Source: Parvibaculum sp049303435 (GTDB taxonomy: Bacteria > Pseudomonadota > Alphaproteobacteria > Parvibaculales > Parvibaculaceae). Taken from it: DNA of 8,168 bases. The stretch lies in contig JBAQNC010000186.1 in assembly GCA_049303435.1 (NCBI GenBank), positions 1-8,168 of the forward strand. Direction: 5' to 3'. The position numbers and the translations under genes are program-made. This document shows positions 6,801-8,168 of this stretch, in pieces (the stretch's first letter is position 1; each line of letters begins with the position of its first letter). The notes beneath the pieces are model-generated. The model saw only the letters and a program-made list of their open reading frames with translations. It was not told the origin of the DNA and made no database searches.

Positions 6801-7305
6801 CAGCAGCTTCTTCCAGAATGCGGCGGCGATTGATCGGCTTTGATGCGATGATCTGCGCAATCTGTCCCTGTCTGACGAGGGCGGGCGAGTGGGCGCCGGT
6901 CGAGGCGTCGGCAAAGAGCAACTGCACGTCACGCGCGCGCACTTCCCGGCCATTGACGCGATAGGTCGAGCCTTCATCGCGCTCGATCTTGCGCGAGACT
7001 TCGATGATGTCGCAGTCATTATAGGCGGCCGGCGCCGAGCGATCGCCATTGTCGATATACAGAGTGACTTCGGCATGGTTACGGGCAGGGCGACCCGTCG
7101 TGCCCGCAAAGATGACGTCTTCCATGCCCGAGCCGCGCATATTCTTGAATGAGTTTTCGCCCATCACCCAGCGCAGTGCTTCCAGCAGATTGGATTTGCC
7201 ACATCCATTGGGGCCGACAACGCCAGTCAGACCCGGATCAATGATGAGGTCCGTTGGATCAACAAATGATTTGAAGCCTGAGAGGCGCAGACGATTGAAT
7301 TTCAC
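3847..7305 (-). CDS. smc: Chromosome segregation protein SMC
   Basis: Full-length SMC ATPase, 1152 residues (usual 1150-1200), the core of bacterial condensin, which loads on DNA with ScpA and ScpB (not in this window) and extrudes loops to organise and separate chromosomes. N-terminal head: KFNRLRLSGFKSFVDPT and Walker A GPNGCGKS (31-38), then RQGQIAQII (Q-loop, about 143-151) and RRRILEEAAGI. Coiled coil about 170-500. Hinge about 505-625, ending near LWRWDGFTAAADAPTAAARR, a compact alphaproteobacterial form. Return coil about 630-960. C-terminal head: signature LSGGEQ (1051-1056), Walker B VLDEVDAPLDD with Asp1079-Glu1080, and H-loop ITHH with His1113. All ATPase motifs are intact. The start is GTG (7303-7305), with AGGA ten bases upstream and MKFNRLRL matching the family N-terminus. 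It follows dsbA by 50 bases and is probably co-transcribed with it. Confidence 0.98.
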   Translation of the reverse strand: MKFNRLRLSGFKSFVDPTDLIIDPGLTGVVGPNGCGKSNLLEALRWVMGENSFKNMRGSGMEDVIFAGTTGRPARNHAEVTLYIDNGDRSAPAAYNDCDIIEVSRKIERDEGSTYRVNGREVRARDVQLLFADASTGAHSPALVRQGQIAQIIASKPINRRRILEEAAGITGLYTRRHEAELRLKAAETNLTRLDDVVAQVESQLASLKRQARQATRYRNLSGQIRETESIFLHLKWTQAVEGLRHDEERLAETDTRVTELTRESAAATIAEADAAEALPSLRDTEAQESARLHRLTIERDQLDAEEARAQEQAQRLTARLDQIGQDLAREKNLIEDTREAMAKLDQETLELQEADAGQANAQDEARALVEVTQQRLTTSESELDQLNREIAVLTAERQSLEKSIDAGRGRIERLQAQLDEIAREQATLSDAAEKQAEIDLQSAELEAAAQTASDAEMAAMEAEEARNAAQGAERAAREPMQVAERHANDLATQAKTIADVLAIDDSGLWPPMIDALTVEHGYEMALGAAMGDDLAVPGDIAAPVHWDRLPDFDIPQALPMGATPLSQFVQGPAALSRRLSQIGVVDAKAGKRLQGELKPGQRLVTREGGLWRWDGFTAAADAPTAAARRLEQRNRLADLEVELQAARETASEAREVFENARIAAEMAMAQEQDARRQQREAQAAHNTIREQLAAAERAASALLQRVAALAEAEERLQGDRGEAMRALEEASVSLEALQPDEELRSRANELREMVGELRVELTEARAQYESMRREAEVRTRRIASIVNERHAWEQRASNAERQIATLEDRQAEGMSELQELEAVPALVEERRIGLLEHIATAETARGVAADALATAEAQLSECARLAKTFQTHLGEAREERARIDGLVEGGRERLREAEERVRETLECEPEAALAQANLEEGAELPTLEQVDAKLDRLKREREGLGGVNLRAEEEAREFAEQLETMTSEREDLINAIAKLRQGIGSLNREGRERMLEAFEKVNESFGRLFTHLFGGGEAHLKFTESDDPLEAGLEIFARPPGKRLQIMSLLSGGEQALTAMSLIFAVFLTNPSPICVLDEVDAPLDDANVERFCDLMEEMTRTTDTRFLIITHHALTMARMSRLFGVTMQERGVSTLVSVDLAGAEQFKEAS

Positions 7306-7355
7306 TTGAGTTCGATCCTGTATTGGCTCGGTCTGAAAATTTGTCTCACGAAGGC

Positions 7356-8105
7356 TTACTGTTCTTCGGGCGTCGCGGGCGTTGCTTCGCCTGTCGGCGC
7401 AGGCGTCTCGTCGTCACTGGAAGCGTTGGCGCCGGGCAGGTGTTTGTCCAGAATGGTTTTGAAATCCGCATAGGGCAGCGCGCCTTCGATCTTTTCGCCA
7501 TTGACGAAGAAGGTTGGCGTCGAGCGCACGCCGAACACTTTTGCGCCGCGCTCGGCGGTGCTCTTCACATGGTCGAAAATCTTCTCGTTCTTCATGCAGG
7601 CATCAAAGGAGTCGTCTGAAAAGCCACCCTGTTTGGCGATGCCCTTGAGCGCTTCCATTGGCGTCTGGACGAAGGCCCATTGGGTTTGTGTGGCAAACAA
7701 CACATCGACAAACCCGAAATAGCGTTCCGGCCCAGCGCAATGGGCGAGCATATAGGCGGCCGTCGCAATCGGGTCGAAGGGGAAGTCGCGCAGCGTGTAA
7801 TAGACCTTTCCCGTGTCGATATAATCCTTCTTGAACTCGGGAAAAGTGTGCTGATTGAAATCCGCGCAATGCGAGCAGGTCAGCGAGGCATACTCGTAGA
7901 CATGGATCGGCGCGTCGGGATTTCCCATCGACATGTCGCCAAGCGGGCCGGGGACCGCCAGTTCCTTCTCGATTTTCGACAGGTCTGCCTGATCTGAGGT
8001 CGCCAGCACGTCCTTCGTGCCAAATGTCCGATAGCCCAGATACCCGAGCGCCGCCACGGAAAGAACAGCCGCAACTGCTATCGCAATAACCCGATTTTGA
8101 TTCAC
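7356..8105 (-). CDS. DsbA-family thiol:disulfide oxidoreductase, membrane-anchored
   Basis: A periplasmic thioredoxin-fold oxidoreductase of the DsbA/BdbD type (thioredoxin_4 family), 249 residues. An N-terminal hydrophobic segment (about 6-28), without a clear signal-peptidase site, is probably an uncleaved anchor. The fold starts near MGNPDAPIHVYEYASLTC; the active site is Cys77-Ser-His-Cys80, and the cis-proline loop is Ser195-Thr-Pro197-Thr. Two more cysteines, Cys123 (AHCAGPERYF) and Cys170 (FDACM), are placed as in relatives with a second structural disulfide. The C-terminus (about 225-249) is an acidic, Pro/Thr-rich, probably disordered tail. GTG (8103-8105) is preferred because GGGGA lies nine bases before it; a TTG three codons earlier directly abuts that site. 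Partner enzymes and substrates cannot be told from sequence. It lies just before smc, an arrangement common in alphaproteobacteria. Confidence 0.92.
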   Translation of the reverse strand: MNQNRVIAIAVAAVLSVAALGYLGYRTFGTKDVLATSDQADLSKIEKELAVPGPLGDMSMGNPDAPIHVYEYASLTCSHCADFNQHTFPEFKKDYIDTGKVYYTLRDFPFDPIATAAYMLAHCAGPERYFGFVDVLFATQTQWAFVQTPMEALKGIAKQGGFSDDSFDACMKNEKIFDHVKSTAERGAKVFGVRSTPTFFVNGEKIEGALPYADFKTILDKHLPGANASSDDETPAPTGEATPATPEEQ

Positions 8106-8114
8106 TTTAAGCAA

Positions 8115-8119
8115 TCCCC
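8115..8119 (-). promoter_or_regulatory. Ribosome binding site that sets the dsbA-like GTG start
   Basis: GGGGA on the minus strand lies nine bases before GTG (8103-8105) and directly touches the alternative TTG (8112-8114), which therefore could not use it. Confidence 0.5.
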
Positions 8120-8134
8120 ACTAAATGTAGACAT

Positions 8135-8163
8135 ACTATGACTCTGCAATAAGTGCCGCTCAA
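8135..8163 (-). promoter_or_regulatory. Candidate promoter for the dsbA-smc unit
   Basis: On the minus strand TTGAGC (8158-8163) and CATAGT (8135-8140) are spaced by 17 bases, each with four of six consensus bases. The predicted start near 8128 leaves a leader of about 20 bases. A GANTC site (8140-8144) overlaps the edge of the -10 box. The gene upstream is outside the window, so a promoter further up cannot be excluded. Confidence 0.4.
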
Positions 8164-8168
8164 CCAAA

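Noticed and set aside
4246..6843. Two long plus-strand open frames (4246-5514, 422 codons; 5521-6843, 440 codons) opposite smc
   Set aside because: They are in exact antisense register with the smc codons, so stops arise only from TTA, CTA and TCA codons, which are rare in this GC-rich genome; the break at 5512-5514 is opposite one TTA leucine codon. The translations have no recognisable family, and smc is certain on the other strand.
1..8168. Mobile element, CRISPR array, toxin-antitoxin or defence system
   Set aside because: No direct or inverted terminal repeats, repeat-spacer pattern, transposase or defence-like protein was found; gene content and order are conserved housekeeping.

Overview
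The window reads as an ordinary, vertically inherited alphaproteobacterial chromosome segment. Evidence: the F0 part of the ATP synthase stands alone in the order atpI-atpB-atpE-atpF'-atpF, with duplicated b subunits (b and b') and no F1 genes; a DsbA-type gene sits directly before smc; the SMC sequence itself has alphaproteobacterial character; and the GC content is high. I cannot fix the family. No mobile element, CRISPR array, tRNA or rRNA was seen.

Layout, read along the minus strand from the right edge. A membrane-anchored DsbA-like thiol oxidoreductase (8105-7356) is followed after 47-50 bases by a full-length smc gene (7305-3847), probably one transcript, closed by an intrinsic terminator near 3800-3825. 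A promoter with TTGACA, a 17-base spacer and TAGGGT (3628-3656) then starts the F0 operon: atpI (3560-3195), atpB (3171-2395), atpE (2299-2072), atpF' (1970-1485) and atpF (1474-968). A strong intrinsic terminator lies at 914-942. Last comes a dienelactone-hydrolase-family gene (859-80). Its stop codon interlocks, within TTAA at 80-83, with the stop of a plus-strand gene of which only the final 26 codons are visible.

Function. The F0 genes encode the membrane proton channel: a subunit, c ring and the b/b' stator, plus the small assembly factor AtpI. The smc product organises and segregates the chromosome. The DsbA-like protein oxidises exported proteins. The hydrolase is probably an independent metabolic gene. 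Hairpins on both sides of atpE, and a small one that can hide the atpF' ribosome site, are plausible devices for making far more c subunit than a or b subunits.

Starts needed care. Ribosome-binding sites support GTG for atpB, smc and dsbA, TTG for atpI, and an internal ATG for the hydrolase; the longest open frames would extend atpB, atpI, dsbA and the hydrolase wrongly. I found no convincing undescribed system here. The points worth a second look are regulatory details and the unidentified edge gene.
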